Positions 18,011 through 27,931 of a DNA stretch of 64,000 bases are shown one piece after another (the first letter of the stretch is position 1; every line of letters begins with the position of its first letter). The notes beneath the pieces were generated by a model. It was not told the DNA's origin. It saw nothing but the letters and a program-made list of their open reading frames with translations, and did no database searches. Source of the stretch: an uncultured Eubacteriales bacterium. GTDB taxonomy: Bacteria > Bacillota > Clostridia > Oscillospirales > Acutalibacteraceae. The stretch covers positions 39,140-103,139 of the forward strand of contig UQEY01000003.1 of NCBI GenBank assembly GCA_900540235.1, given 5' to 3'. A program made the translations under genes and the position numbers.

Positions 18011-20028
18011 TGTCATATAAAAAATGGATAATTAATGAGGCTGACAAGGAAAAAGCGTCACACCTCAGCGAACAAATGAATATTGATGCCTTTATTGCTT
18101 TCTTGCTTGTTTCAAGGGGTGTTGATAATGAGCTTACGGCTTCGGAATTTTTGTCCGACAGCAGTAGGTTTTCTTCTCCATATTCTTTTAAAGATATGGA
18201 CAAGGCTGTAAAACGAATCAACACGGCTCTTGACGAGGGGGAAGGCATTTGTATTTTCGGTGACTATGACTGCGACGGTGTTACCGCTACTGCACTTCTT
18301 TACACTTTTTTGCAGGCTATGGGCGGCAATGTTTCGTACTATATCCCTAACCGTATTACCGACGGCTACGGTATGAATTTCGGCGCAATAGATAAAATCA
18401 AAGCTAACCATACCGACCTGATTATCACGGTTGATAACGGCATTTCTTCTGTTGAGGAAGCCGAATATATCTACTCAAAGGGTATGCAGCTTATTGTTAC
18501 AGACCACCACCAAATAGGTGACAAGCTTCCTAAAGCCGAAGCGGTTATTAACCCGCACAGGGAGGATAACGATTTAACTTTTCGTGATTTTGCCGGTGTC
18601 GGTGTTGCGTTCAAACTTGCGTGCGCACTTTACGGCGGCGATATTGAGGAACTTGTCGGTATGTTTGCCGATTATGTTGCTATAGGCACGATAGGTGATA
18701 TGGTAAGCCTTATGTCGGAAAACAGAACTCTTGTTAAAGCCGGTTTGAAGCTTATTAATGAGGATGCTAAAATCGGTATTTCTGCGCTTAAAAAGATTGC
18801 AAATTCAAACGGCGAAATGTCGTCATACGATGTTGCTTTTCAACTTTGCCCACGAATTAATGCGGCAGGCAGAATGGACACTGCAGAAATAGCTTTAAAG
18901 CTTTTAATCAGCGATGACGAAGAAGATGCAGAGTTCAGGGCAAATCAGCTTAACATTGAAAATGAGCACAGGCACGAGGTTGAGGACAATATCGCAAAAG
19001 ATGTTGCTTCAATAATTGAAAAGGATAAATCTTACGGTGAAGACAGAGTAATTGTCGTTGCCGGTAATAATTATCATAAGGGAGTTATAGGTATTAATGC
19101 CTCGCATATAGTTGAAAATTACGGTAAACCCGCTATCGTTATCGGTATTGATGACGAGGGTATTGCCACCGGCTCGGCAAGAAGTATTGAAGGTTTTAAT
19201 ATCTATGAAGCTCTGTCATCGTGCAGTGAACTTCTTTACCATTTCGGCGGTCATCCGCTTGCGGCAGGTATGAGCCTGGAGGCTAAAAATATATCAGCTT
19301 TCAGAAAAGCAATTAATGAATACGCTAAGAAGAATTATCCCGTTATGCCCGTTCAAAGTATAAGGCTTGATTGCAAGCTTTCGCCTTTTTATCTTAATGT
19401 TGATTTAGTTGATAACCTTTCTGTTTTAGAGCCTTATGGCACTTCTAATTCTCAGCCGGTATTCGGTCTGTTTAATATGACCCTTTCATCCGTTACTCCT
19501 ATCGGCGACGGTAAACATATCAGGCTGGAAGCTGTTAAAAAGGGCAAAACAGTTAGGATGGTTAAGTTTAAAACCACTGTTGATGAATTCCCATACAAGG
19601 TCGGTGACTCACTCGATTTTGCGGTAAGGGTATCAAAAAATTTGTTTAAAGGCAAAATGTATCTGTCGGTTCAAATTGTTGATTACCATAAACACGGTAT
19701 TGATATAGATAAATATTATTTACAAAAAAACGATTACGAATTATTCCTGCTCGGAAGCAAAAACAAAACGGAAGTGTATCCCACTCGTGATATTTGCTCC
19801 GTTATTTACAGATATTTAAAACGCTCAAACGGCTACAAATTTTCGGTTGACGATTTGTATTTTGAACTTGCTTCTTTTGTCACTTACGCTCAGCTTTGCT
19901 TTGCACTTGACGCTTTCGAGGAAGCAGGGCTTATAACTCGAAACGGCGCAATAAGTATTAATGAAGTTAAAACTAAAACTGACCTTGAGAAAACAAATGT
20001 GCTCACGGTTTTGAAGGGAAGATTATAA
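18010..20028 (+). CDS. recJ: Single-stranded-DNA-specific exonuclease RecJ
   Basis: 5'-3' ssDNA exonuclease of the DHH family acting in recombination and base-excision repair. The 672-residue product has the DHH motifs: FGDYDCDGVTATALL (about residues 80-94), TVDNGISSVEEA and TDHHQIGD, followed by DHHA1 (FGGHPLAAGMSL, about 413-424) and an OB-like C-terminal domain. The start overlaps the hisE stop. In many Clostridia recJ, apt, relA, dtd and hemZ are contiguous; apt is missing between recJ and relA here. Confidence 0.95.
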   Translation: MSYKKWIINEADKEKASHLSEQMNIDAFIAFLLVSRGVDNELTASEFLSDSSRFSSPYSFKDMDKAVKRINTALDEGEGICIFGDYDCDGVTATALLYTFLQAMGGNVSYYIPNRITDGYGMNFGAIDKIKANHTDLIITVDNGISSVEEAEYIYSKGMQLIVTDHHQIGDKLPKAEAVINPHREDNDLTFRDFAGVGVAFKLACALYGGDIEELVGMFADYVAIGTIGDMVSLMSENRTLVKAGLKLINEDAKIGISALKKIANSNGEMSSYDVAFQLCPRINAAGRMDTAEIALKLLISDDEEDAEFRANQLNIENEHRHEVEDNIAKDVASIIEKDKSYGEDRVIVVAGNNYHKGVIGINASHIVENYGKPAIVIGIDDEGIATGSARSIEGFNIYEALSSCSELLYHFGGHPLAAGMSLEAKNISAFRKAINEYAKKNYPVMPVQSIRLDCKLSPFYLNVDLVDNLSVLEPYGTSNSQPVFGLFNMTLSSVTPIGDGKHIRLEAVKKGKTVRMVKFKTTVDEFPYKVGDSLDFAVRVSKNLFKGKMYLSVQIVDYHKHGIDIDKYYLQKNDYELFLLGSKNKTEVYPTRDICSVIYRYLKRSNGYKFSVDDLYFELASFVTYAQLCFALDAFEEAGLITRNGAISINEVKTKTDLEKTNVLTVLKGRL

Positions 20029-22248
20029 TTGGAAAATGAGGAAAAAACTGTTTATACAGATGATTATAACGACGGCTTTGACGCTTTTTATGAAGAAATA
20101 AAAAAGAATAATCAGTATGACAGCGAAAAAATAAAAAAAGCATACGACCTTGCCCGTGACGCACACAAAAATCAGCGCAGGCGCTCGGGTGAGCCATATA
20201 TTATGCACCCGGTTGCAGTTGCCGAAATTCTTTTTAAACTCGGTATGGATAACGAGTGTATTATCGGTGCGCTTCTTCACGATGTTGTTGAGGATACCGA
20301 GTATGACCTTGATTATATAAGAAAAGAGTTTGGTGACGAAGTTGCACTTCTTGTTGACGGCGTAACAAAACTCGGTCAAATTCCGCTTTCAACGAGGGAA
20401 GAAGTTCAGGCTGAAAATATAAGAAAAATGTTTATTGCTATGAATGAAGATGTTAGGGTTATTATTATCAAACTCTGTGACAGGCTTCATAATATGCGAA
20501 CCCTTCAGCATATGCCGCCTTATAAGCAAAGGGAAAAAAGCCTTGAAACGCTTGAAATTTATGCTCCTATCGCTCACCGTTTAGGTATTCGCCCTATTAA
20601 GGAAGAACTTGAGGACTTGGCAATTTATTACCTTGACCCTATTGCGTATAAGGAAATAGAGCAAAATCTTTCTATGAAAAAGGAGCAGGGTGAAAAATTC
20701 CTTGCCGATATAACACAGCAAATAAGCGACAAGATTACCCCTGTTATGAAACATGTTCAAATTACATCAAGGGTAAAATCGGTTCACGGTATTTTTAGAA
20801 AAGTTTATATAAAAGGTAAAAATTTTGAACAGATTTTTGATATCTATGCCGTAAGAATTATTGTTGATACCATGATTGATTGCTACAATGCGCTCGGTAT
20901 CGTTCACGATATGTTTAAGCCGCTTCCGGGCAGGTTTAAAGATTATATTTCTATGCCTAAGCCTAATATGTATCAGTCGCTTCATACAACCGTTTTGTCG
21001 GATACGGGTGTTCCGTTTGAAATTCAAATTCGTACTTGGGATATGCACCGCACGGCTGAATACGGTATCGCCGCTCACTGGAAATATAAGCTTGGTAAAA
21101 GCGGCAAAGACGATATTGATAATCGTCTTGAGTGGATACACCGTGTTATTGAACACGGCAATGAAACCGATACTCCCGAGGAACTTGTTACCACAATTAA
21201 GGGTGACCTTTCAAGCGACGAAGTGTTTGTGTTTACCCCTCGTGGTGATGTGAAATGTCTTCCAAAGGGTGCAACGGTTATTGACTTTGCATATGCCATT
21301 CACTCGGCAGTCGGCAATAAAATGGTCGGAGCAAAGGTAAACGGCAAAATAGTTCATCTTGATTATAAAGTTAAAACAGGTGAAATTGTTGAAGTTTTAA
21401 CCTCCAACGCTCAGGGTAAAGGACCAAGCCGTGACTGGCTCGGTATTGTTACAACGGGTGAAGCGAGAAGTAAAATTCGCTCTTGGTTCAAAAAAGAAAA
21501 AAGAGATGAAAATATAGTTCAAGGTAAGGCTGAGGTTGAGCACGAACTCAAGCGTAACTTTATCCGTCTTGAAGGCGAAGATTATATAAGATTTGTAACT
21601 AAAATAGCCGAAAGGCAACATTTTACAAATATTGACGATTTTTATGCCGCAGTCGGTTACGGCGGTATTCAAATTTCCCGTCTTATGCCGGGCATTAAGG
21701 ATGAATATAACCGTAATTGGAAAGTGCAAAAGGAAGAACCTAAGCCTATTGCTCCGGCTAATTCTATCGACCAGCCGAGAACTGCAAAAGATAGCTCGGG
21801 TGTAGTTGTTGACGGAATTGACAACTGCCTTATTAAAATGGCAAGGTGCTGTTCTCCTATTCCGGGTGAAGAAATTATCGGCTTTATTAACCGTGGCACA
21901 GGTTTGACAATTCACAGGCGTGACTGCGTAAATGTTCCCCGTGATTTGGCAAATTGCCCTGAGCCTGAACGCTGGGTTGGCGCTCATTGGGACAGCAGTG
22001 TTAAAATTGACGCCCGTTCAACCATTGATGTTTATGCTATTGACCGTGACGGCGTGGTTATGGATATAACTACTTGTATGGCAAATTCTCATGTTAAAAT
22101 TCATTCAATCAATGCTCGTCCTATTAACGACGGTAACTGCCTAACAACTATGACTATTACGGTCAATTCTAAGGAACATCTTGACAGTATTGAAAAATCG
22201 CTTCGCAAAATAGAGGGCGTGTATCATATAGAAAGGTCATCAATTTAA
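20029..22248 (+). CDS. relA: (p)ppGpp synthetase/hydrolase, RelA/SpoT family
   Basis: Bifunctional Rel controlling the stringent response. The 739-residue protein contains the HD hydrolase domain (HPVAVAEIL, LLHDVVEDT, about residues 62-90), the synthetase domain (MPKPNMYQSLHTTV and EIQIRTWDMHRTAEYGIAAHWKYK, about 305-355), a TGS domain (DEVFVFTPRGDVKCLPKGATVIDFAYAIH region), a Cys-containing linker (ARCCSPIPGEEIIGF) and a C-terminal ACT domain. Both catalytic halves look intact. It starts at a TTG directly after the recJ stop with a modest binding site (AGGGAAG). Confidence 0.96.
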   Translation: MENEEKTVYTDDYNDGFDAFYEEIKKNNQYDSEKIKKAYDLARDAHKNQRRRSGEPYIMHPVAVAEILFKLGMDNECIIGALLHDVVEDTEYDLDYIRKEFGDEVALLVDGVTKLGQIPLSTREEVQAENIRKMFIAMNEDVRVIIIKLCDRLHNMRTLQHMPPYKQREKSLETLEIYAPIAHRLGIRPIKEELEDLAIYYLDPIAYKEIEQNLSMKKEQGEKFLADITQQISDKITPVMKHVQITSRVKSVHGIFRKVYIKGKNFEQIFDIYAVRIIVDTMIDCYNALGIVHDMFKPLPGRFKDYISMPKPNMYQSLHTTVLSDTGVPFEIQIRTWDMHRTAEYGIAAHWKYKLGKSGKDDIDNRLEWIHRVIEHGNETDTPEELVTTIKGDLSSDEVFVFTPRGDVKCLPKGATVIDFAYAIHSAVGNKMVGAKVNGKIVHLDYKVKTGEIVEVLTSNAQGKGPSRDWLGIVTTGEARSKIRSWFKKEKRDENIVQGKAEVEHELKRNFIRLEGEDYIRFVTKIAERQHFTNIDDFYAAVGYGGIQISRLMPGIKDEYNRNWKVQKEEPKPIAPANSIDQPRTAKDSSGVVVDGIDNCLIKMARCCSPIPGEEIIGFINRGTGLTIHRRDCVNVPRDLANCPEPERWVGAHWDSSVKIDARSTIDVYAIDRDGVVMDITTCMANSHVKIHSINARPINDGNCLTTMTITVNSKEHLDSIEKSLRKIEGVYHIERSSI

Positions 22249-22251
22249 TTT

Positions 22252-22704
22252 ATGAAAGCAGTAATTCAGCGAGTTAAACATTCCTCGGTAACAGTTGACG
22301 GAAAACTTATAAGTAAAATAGAAAACGGCTTTATGATTCTTTTGGGAGTTATGGACGGCGACACAAAAGAGGATGCGGATAAACTTGTTAAAAAGATACC
22401 GCATTTGAGGATTTTTGAAGATGAAAACGGCAAAATGAATCTTTCGCTTCTTGACACTTTCGGTGAAATTCTCTTGGTATCTCAGTTTACACTCTGTGCC
22501 GATTGTTCTCACGGCAGGCGACCGAGTTTTATTAAATCAGCACCTCCGACTGAAGCAAATGCTCTTTACGAATATGTTGCAAATGAACTTAAAAAAGCAG
22601 GAGTAAAGGATGTTAAAACGGGAATTTTCGGCGCAGATATGAAAGTAGATTTGCTCAATGACGGACCCGTTACAATAATTTTAGACAGTAAGGAATTAAA
22701 ATAA
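22252..22704 (+). CDS. dtd: D-aminoacyl-tRNA deacylase
   Basis: Removes D-amino acids (and glycine) mischarged on tRNA. The 150-residue length is normal. The active-site motifs are present: SQFTLCAD (catalytic Thr region, about residue 80) and the NDGPVTIIL Gly-Pro motif near the C-terminus. It follows relA directly, the standard Firmicute pairing. Confidence 0.96.
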   Translation: MKAVIQRVKHSSVTVDGKLISKIENGFMILLGVMDGDTKEDADKLVKKIPHLRIFEDENGKMNLSLLDTFGEILLVSQFTLCADCSHGRRPSFIKSAPPTEANALYEYVANELKKAGVKDVKTGIFGADMKVDLLNDGPVTIILDSKELK

Positions 22705-23324
22705 TGCTTAATGTTAAATCAGCCACTTTCGGTGCGCTTGAAAATAATTGCTACCTTATTACGGATGAAAAAACAAATAAGTCGGCGCTTGTTGACTGCA
22801 CCGAGGACAGCGAAAAAATGATGAATTTTATTAAAGGTGCTAACCTTGAATATATACTTCTTACCCACGGTCACTTTGACCATATCGGCGGAGTAAAGGC
22901 AGTTAAGGCTAAAACGGGGGCAAAGGTTGTTATTTCAAAAGAGGATGAACCTATGCTCAATTCGTCAAAACTCAGCCTTGCGGCTTTTTGCGGCGGTATT
23001 CAAAATAAAACCGAGGCTGACATAACAGTAAAAGACGGCGATATAATAACACTCGGCGAAAGTGAAATAAAAGTTATGTCAACACCGGGCCACACAAAGG
23101 GTGGACTTTGCTATATTTGCGATGATAAAATTTTTACCGGCGACACAATGTTTTTCTGCTCTTGCGGCAGAACTGACTTTCCGGGCGGCTCACCGCTTGA
23201 AATCGTTACAAGCCTAAAAAAAATCGCTTCGCTTGACGGCAATAAAACCGTTTATCCCGGTCATGACCGTCAGTCTACTCTTGATTTTGAAAGGCAAAAT
23301 AATCCTTTTTTGAGCAGGGCATAG
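22704..23324 (+). CDS. Metallo-beta-lactamase-fold hydrolase (YcbL/glyoxalase II-like)
   Basis: A 206-residue MBL-fold hydrolase. The metal motif THGHFDHIGG lies near residues 52-61, with further His/Asp ligands in STPGHTKGG, FTGDTMFF and YPGHDR. It lacks the C-terminal domain of true GloB, so it is better called YcbL-like; the physiological substrate is unknown. The start overlaps the dtd stop by one base, and hemZ begins one base after its stop, so it is part of the relA-dtd-hemZ operon. Confidence 0.9.
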   Translation: MLNVKSATFGALENNCYLITDEKTNKSALVDCTEDSEKMMNFIKGANLEYILLTHGHFDHIGGVKAVKAKTGAKVVISKEDEPMLNSSKLSLAAFCGGIQNKTEADITVKDGDIITLGESEIKVMSTPGHTKGGLCYICDDKIFTGDTMFFCSCGRTDFPGGSPLEIVTSLKKIASLDGNKTVYPGHDRQSTLDFERQNNPFLSRA

Positions 23325-23325
23325 T

Positions 23326-24753
23326 ATGATATTAAAAGTAATAAACCACGATTTTGTTTATGATATGAAAAATCTTTGCACCGTTTTCTTCCCTTGGGAA
23401 AAGATTAATGATGACGGGCAGGATAATATAACCGTAATTACAAAGGCTGACGGCAACGAATATTTTGTATCCTGCAAGCTTTTTGACAGAGAAGTGAGCA
23501 AAACTCACATTTTGTCAGGCGGTGAGGACGGCGCAACCGAGATGTCTGTTTTACTTTATAATGTGCTGAGTGAAATTACAGGGTTTAAACCGCCGTGGGG
23601 TATCCTTTTCGGCGTTCGCCCTGCAAAGCTTATGCATCGTTTTGTGGATGAAATGGGCGAAGAAAAAGCAAGAAAATATTTTATAGATGAATTTCTTGCA
23701 ACTGCCCAAAAGACCGATTTGGCACTTGAAGTAATGAAACACGAAAACAAGATTATTGCTCTTTCAAAACCCGAGTCTTTTTCGCTTTATGTTTCAATTC
23801 CGTTTTGCCCGAGTAGGTGCGCTTATTGCTCTTTCGTTTCTCATTCTATTGAACGCACGCATAAGCTTCTTGAACCGTATGTTGAGCTTCTTTGTACCGA
23901 ACTTGAAAAAACGGCTGAAATTGCAAAGAAACTTAATTTAAGGCTTGAAACAATTTATTTCGGCGGCGGCACTCCTACCACTTTGTCAGCCGAGCAACTT
24001 ACAAGGCTTTTTGGTGTGATTAAATCTGATTTTGATTTAACTCATCTTCGTGAATTTACGGTTGAAGCCGGCAGACCCGACACCGTAACAGAGGAAAAAC
24101 TTATGGCACTTAAAAATGCGGGCGTCGGCAGAATAAGTATTAATCCGCAAACTTTTAACGATGCTGTTCTTCAAACTATCGGCAGGAAGCATACCTGTGC
24201 TCAAACGCTTGAAGCATTCAAACTTGCACGAAAATGCGGTTTTGATAACATCAATATGGACCTTATCGCAGGGCTTCCAAACGATACGCTCGATTCGTTT
24301 AAAAACAGTGTTGACACTGCCGTATCACTCGGTGCAGAGTCTGTAACTGTTCACACATTGGCGCTTAAATCTGCCGCATATATGGTGACTCGTGAAAATG
24401 CGTATGATATTTCCGACAAAATTTTGACTTCAAATATGGTCGATTATTCAAACGATAAGCTTAAATCAAACGGCTACTATCCATATTATATGTACAGGCA
24501 GTCAAAGTCTTTGGGCAATCTTGAAAATGTCGGCTGGTGCAAGGACGGTTTGGACTGCCTATATAATGTATATATGATGGATGAAACTCATTCCGTTTTT
24601 GCAGTCGGCGCAGGTGCTGTTACAAGGCTTAAAAATCAGCAAACCGGCAAAATCGAACGCATATATAACTTTAAGTACCCATATGAATATATTGACAGGT
24701 TTGATGAACTTATTGACAGAAAAGAAGCGATAATTAACTTTTATATAAATTAA
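23326..24753 (+). CDS. hemZ: HemZ-like radical SAM protein, oxygen-independent coproporphyrinogen III oxidase family
   Basis: 475 residues with the radical SAM CxxxCxxC cluster motif PFCPSRCAYCSF (about residues 158-169), the glycine-rich IYFGGGTPT loop and a FTVEAGRPD segment typical of the HemN/HemW/HemZ group. An N-terminal extension of about 150 residues precedes the radical SAM core, as in HemZ. The family nominally decarboxylates coproporphyrinogen III, but many clostridial members sit in genomes without a full heme pathway. The position after relA-dtd-MBL matches clostridial HemZ. Confidence 0.88.
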   Translation: MILKVINHDFVYDMKNLCTVFFPWEKINDDGQDNITVITKADGNEYFVSCKLFDREVSKTHILSGGEDGATEMSVLLYNVLSEITGFKPPWGILFGVRPAKLMHRFVDEMGEEKARKYFIDEFLATAQKTDLALEVMKHENKIIALSKPESFSLYVSIPFCPSRCAYCSFVSHSIERTHKLLEPYVELLCTELEKTAEIAKKLNLRLETIYFGGGTPTTLSAEQLTRLFGVIKSDFDLTHLREFTVEAGRPDTVTEEKLMALKNAGVGRISINPQTFNDAVLQTIGRKHTCAQTLEAFKLARKCGFDNINMDLIAGLPNDTLDSFKNSVDTAVSLGAESVTVHTLALKSAAYMVTRENAYDISDKILTSNMVDYSNDKLKSNGYYPYYMYRQSKSLGNLENVGWCKDGLDCLYNVYMMDETHSVFAVGAGAVTRLKNQQTGKIERIYNFKYPYEYIDRFDELIDRKEAIINFYIN

Positions 24754-24775
24754 AAATAAAATATTTCAAACGGTA

Positions 24776-24804
24776 TTGCAATATAATACTATTTGTAATA
24801 TAAT
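24776..24804 (+). promoter_or_regulatory. SigA-type promoter for the coiled-coil gene
   Basis: TTGCAA (24776-24781), 17-bp spacer, perfect TATAAT (24799-24804). The RBS follows at 24811, leaving a very short leader. Confidence 0.7.
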
Positions 24805-24822
24805 GATACCGAGGTGGTACTA

Positions 24823-25305
24823 ATGGCAATAAAACTCACAGACCTTTTTGGTTCAATGGATGAAGCTTTTAATAATCAAAAGCTTGAAGAAATGTTTAAT
24901 AAAACTAAAGATGTTGCTGAAAATATGAGCAAAAAGAGCGCCGAAAGGCTTGAAATCAGCCGTAAAAAGGTTGAACTTCTTGACGCTAAGACTAAGCTTT
25001 CAAAGCTTTATGAAAAATTCGGCAAGCTCCAGTATTCAAAATATATCGGCGTAGAAGTGGACGATGCGGAAATTACCGATGTTGCAAATGCCATTGCGGA
25101 TAATAAAGAAAAGGTTTCGCTTTATACGCAAGAAATTGAAAAAGCCAAAGCTGAGTTTAACGAATCTATGGCAAATATGGCTAAAAAAACGAGGGAAGCT
25201 TTTTCAGGCGAATGCAGTGCAAAAGGCGAGGAAGTAAGCGATGACGAAGTAGAAGTTGTTGAAGCTTCATCGGTAGAAGACGCTGACGATACAAACAAGG
25301 AATAA
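24823..25305 (+). CDS. Hypothetical coiled-coil protein with acidic tail
   Basis: The family was not recognised. The ATG at 24823 has GAGGTGG five bases upstream. The 160-residue product is soluble, Lys/Glu-rich and predicted largely helical: heptad-like stretches at about residues 20-75 and 85-125, then an acidic tail (about 135-160) rich in Glu, Asp and Val. Two cysteines do not form a metal motif. It has its own promoter and a strong terminator, so it is a single-gene unit between hemZ and the flippase gene. No function is assigned. Confidence 0.8.
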   Translation: MAIKLTDLFGSMDEAFNNQKLEEMFNKTKDVAENMSKKSAERLEISRKKVELLDAKTKLSKLYEKFGKLQYSKYIGVEVDDAEITDVANAIADNKEKVSLYTQEIEKAKAEFNESMANMAKKTREAFSGECSAKGEEVSDDEVEVVEASSVEDADDTNKE

Positions 25306-25322
25306 AATTAAACAGGACTTTT

Positions 25323-25358
25323 AAAGAGCAATCGTTTTGGTTGCTCTTTATTTTTTTC
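25323..25358 (+). terminator. Rho-independent terminator
   Basis: Nine-bp stem AAAGAGCAA (25323-25331) / TTGCTCTTT (25341-25349) followed by a seven-T run. It ends the coiled-coil gene just before the flippase start. Confidence 0.85.
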
Positions 25359-25371
25359 TTTGGGTGATTTT

Positions 25372-27018
25372 GTGAAAACAAGTATAAAACAAAAGTATAT
25401 TTCAAATGCGTTTTTGCTTATCGTTTCAAGCGTAATTGTAAAAGTGATATCCGCTCTTTACAAAATTCCGCTAACATCATATATCGGTGCAACGGGTAGG
25501 GGATACTTTTCGCTCGCATATAATTTGTGCCTGCCTATCCATGCCCTCACTATGGGTGCATTTCCCATCGCTATGTCAAAGCTTGTCAGCAAATATAACG
25601 CACTCGGCGATAATAAAAAAATATCTGCGCTTAAAAAGTCGGGTCAAAAGCTCTTTTTCTTTGCCGCTTTGTCCGGTCTTTTGGTAATGGTCGTTTTTGC
25701 AAAGCCGTACAGCGAACTTATATCTTCTTCACCCAAAAGCATTTATACTGTTTTTGCACTTGCACCAAGCGTGTTTTTTTGCTGCCTCGGTGCAGGCAGG
25801 CGCTCGTTTGCCGAAGGCTTTATTGATATGAAACCAACATCAATCTGTCAAATTATCGAAGCGCTGTTTAAAATGGTTTTCGGTCTGCTTTTTGCAAAAC
25901 TTTCAATGTCATATCTTGTTGAAAACTACTATGAATTCGGCACGGTTTTGGGTGTCGCTTATGAAAATGAAAAAAGTGCCCTTTCAGCCATTTATCCTGT
26001 CACTTCAGCTTGCTCAATGCTCGGCGTCACCCTCGGCGGTTTTGCGGGGTATGTCTATGTCGATATTTATGTTAAGAGTAAGTACCGCTACCCAAAGCCC
26101 GATAAAGATTTAAGCCGTGAAACTTTCTGTGAACTTCTCTCTTTTTCTATGCCTATCCTTTTCGCAACAGCAATTCAAAGCGTTGCGGCGTTTTTTGATA
26201 CTTCATCGCTTCAATATGCTTTAACTCTTTGCGACAGCTCAAAACTTGCAAATTTGTATAATTATTCGGGCAAAGATATTTATACATATGTTTTTGGCAT
26301 TTATTCAAGTACGCTCGATTTTAAAAATCTTATCCCCGGTATGGTAATGGCACTCGGCGTTACCGCCGTTCCTGCCGTCAGTTCTTCTTTTGAAAGCGAT
26401 TCGCCACGCTTCAATCTGCTTTTAAACAGTATTATGAAATATACAAGTATTCTTGCTTGCTTCGGCGGAATAGTGCTTTCGCTTTTTTCAAACGAAATAT
26501 TAACCCTGTTTTACGGCAATAATAATGATGATATAGCAAAGTACGGCAGTCAAATTTTGTTTTATCTCGGCGTAGGAATTCTTCCTTGTTGCCTGGCCTC
26601 AAGCTGCGTTTTCATTTCTCAGTCACTCTCTCTTTCCAAAAAAACGGTTATGCCTTTTGCCGTGTCCGGAATTGTCAGGGTAGTGATGAATATTTTGCTT
26701 GTGCCTCGTTTTGAACTTAATATTTCTCTTTCGGCTTTATCAAATTTTGTCGGCTTCTCACTCATTTTTATTTGGAATATGATAATAATAAGTAAAAATA
26801 CAAATGCGTCTTTTGATATAAATAGTATTTTTATTAAGCCGATTTTGTGCACTTCAATCTCATATTTTGCGGTGAAATTCATAAAAGAAGCGTTTTTTAC
26901 CCAAATTTCTTTTCTCCTTTCTTTTCTTATTTGCGCCGCAATTTGCTTTGTTTTGACATTTTTCCTGCTTATTTTGTTTAAATGTATAAAGCCCGGTGAT
27001 GTTTTAACTTCTAAATAA
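25372..27018 (+). CDS. SpoVB/YabM-like polysaccharide (lipid-linked) flippase, MOP superfamily
   Basis: A 548-residue polytopic membrane protein with about 12-14 hydrophobic segments. The N-terminal SNAFLLIVSSVIVKVISALYK and LTSYIGATGRGYFSLAYNL stretches are typical of the polysaccharide-transport (SpoVB, YabM, MurJ-like) family. The GTG at 25372 follows GGGTGAT; a TTG at 25360 is an upstream alternative. It lies upstream of mazG and rqcP as yabM does in Bacillus (yabM-yabN-yabO), which favours the YabM-like assignment over true sporulation SpoVB. Likely substrate: lipid-linked wall precursor. Confidence 0.85.
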   Translation: MKTSIKQKYISNAFLLIVSSVIVKVISALYKIPLTSYIGATGRGYFSLAYNLCLPIHALTMGAFPIAMSKLVSKYNALGDNKKISALKKSGQKLFFFAALSGLLVMVVFAKPYSELISSSPKSIYTVFALAPSVFFCCLGAGRRSFAEGFIDMKPTSICQIIEALFKMVFGLLFAKLSMSYLVENYYEFGTVLGVAYENEKSALSAIYPVTSACSMLGVTLGGFAGYVYVDIYVKSKYRYPKPDKDLSRETFCELLSFSMPILFATAIQSVAAFFDTSSLQYALTLCDSSKLANLYNYSGKDIYTYVFGIYSSTLDFKNLIPGMVMALGVTAVPAVSSSFESDSPRFNLLLNSIMKYTSILACFGGIVLSLFSNEILTLFYGNNNDDIAKYGSQILFYLGVGILPCCLASSCVFISQSLSLSKKTVMPFAVSGIVRVVMNILLVPRFELNISLSALSNFVGFSLIFIWNMIIISKNTNASFDINSIFIKPILCTSISYFAVKFIKEAFFTQISFLLSFLICAAICFVLTFFLLILFKCIKPGDVLTSK

Positions 27019-27102
27019 TGTAAAAAATATGCCTAAATACTTGAAATTACTGCGGTTTTATAGTATTATTTTAACAGACAAGTTAATCAAGAGGCGTGTA
27101 AG

Positions 27103-27930
27103 ATGAATTTTGAATTTAAAGATAAATATGATATCAACGATTTGCTTTCACTTATCACACTGCTTCGAGCACCCGGGGGATGTCCGTGGGATCGTGAACA
27201 AACTCATACTTCAATTAAGAAAAATTTTATTGAAGAAACTTATGAGGTTATTGAAGCGATTAACAATAACAGCACATCAGGTCTAAGAGAAGAACTTGGT
27301 GATGTCCTCCTTCAAATTGCGCTTCACTGCGAAATGGAAAGTGAAGTCGGCAATTTTAATTTTGACGATGTTTGCGACGAACTTTGCAAAAAACTTATCA
27401 TTCGTCACCCTCATGTTTTCGGTGACACGGTTGCAAACAATACAAAAGAAGCACTTGACAGTTGGGACAGCGTTAAAGCAAGCATTAAGGGTACTAAATC
27501 TGCAAGCAGCAAGATGGACAGTATTGCGCTTGAACTTCCGGCTCTTATGCGTGCCCAAAAGGTGCAGGCTAAGGCAAGTAAGGTTGGCTTCGATTGGGAC
27601 AGTCAGGAGGGCGCTTTTTCAAAACTCAGTGAAGAGATTAACGAGTTGAAAAATGCTATATCTCATAATGATAAAGCTAATATCGGGGAAGAACTCGGCG
27701 ATGTTCTTTTCTCCTGCGTAAATATTTCCCGCTTTATTGATGTCGATAGCGAGGAGGCTCTCAAGGCTTCCACCGATAAGTTTATCGCAAGGTTTAAAAT
27801 CGTGGAAAAGTTAGCAGAAGAAAATAATATAGATATGTCATCTTCTTCTATTGATGAGCTTGACCTTTTGTGGGATAAGGCAAAACAAATATTAAAAGCC
27901 GATTCTTCGGCGCAAAACGGAGGAAATTAA
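27103..27930 (+). CDS. mazG: Nucleoside triphosphate pyrophosphohydrolase MazG
   Basis: Hydrolyses (d)NTPs to monophosphates, a house-cleaning and stringent-response-related enzyme. 275 residues, with the tandem MazG domains expected for the long form: LRAPGGCPWDREQTH then EETYEVIEAI ... EELGDVLLQIALH in the first half, and FSKLSEEINELKNAI ... EELGDVLFSCVNISR in the second. It sits between the YabM-like flippase and HU/rqcP, matching yabN in Bacillus. The N-terminal methyltransferase domain found in Bacillus YabN is absent. Confidence 0.94.
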   Translation: MNFEFKDKYDINDLLSLITLLRAPGGCPWDREQTHTSIKKNFIEETYEVIEAINNNSTSGLREELGDVLLQIALHCEMESEVGNFNFDDVCDELCKKLIIRHPHVFGDTVANNTKEALDSWDSVKASIKGTKSASSKMDSIALELPALMRAQKVQAKASKVGFDWDSQEGAFSKLSEEINELKNAISHNDKANIGEELGDVLFSCVNISRFIDVDSEEALKASTDKFIARFKIVEKLAEENNIDMSSSSIDELDLLWDKAKQILKADSSAQNGGN

Positions 27931-27931
27931 A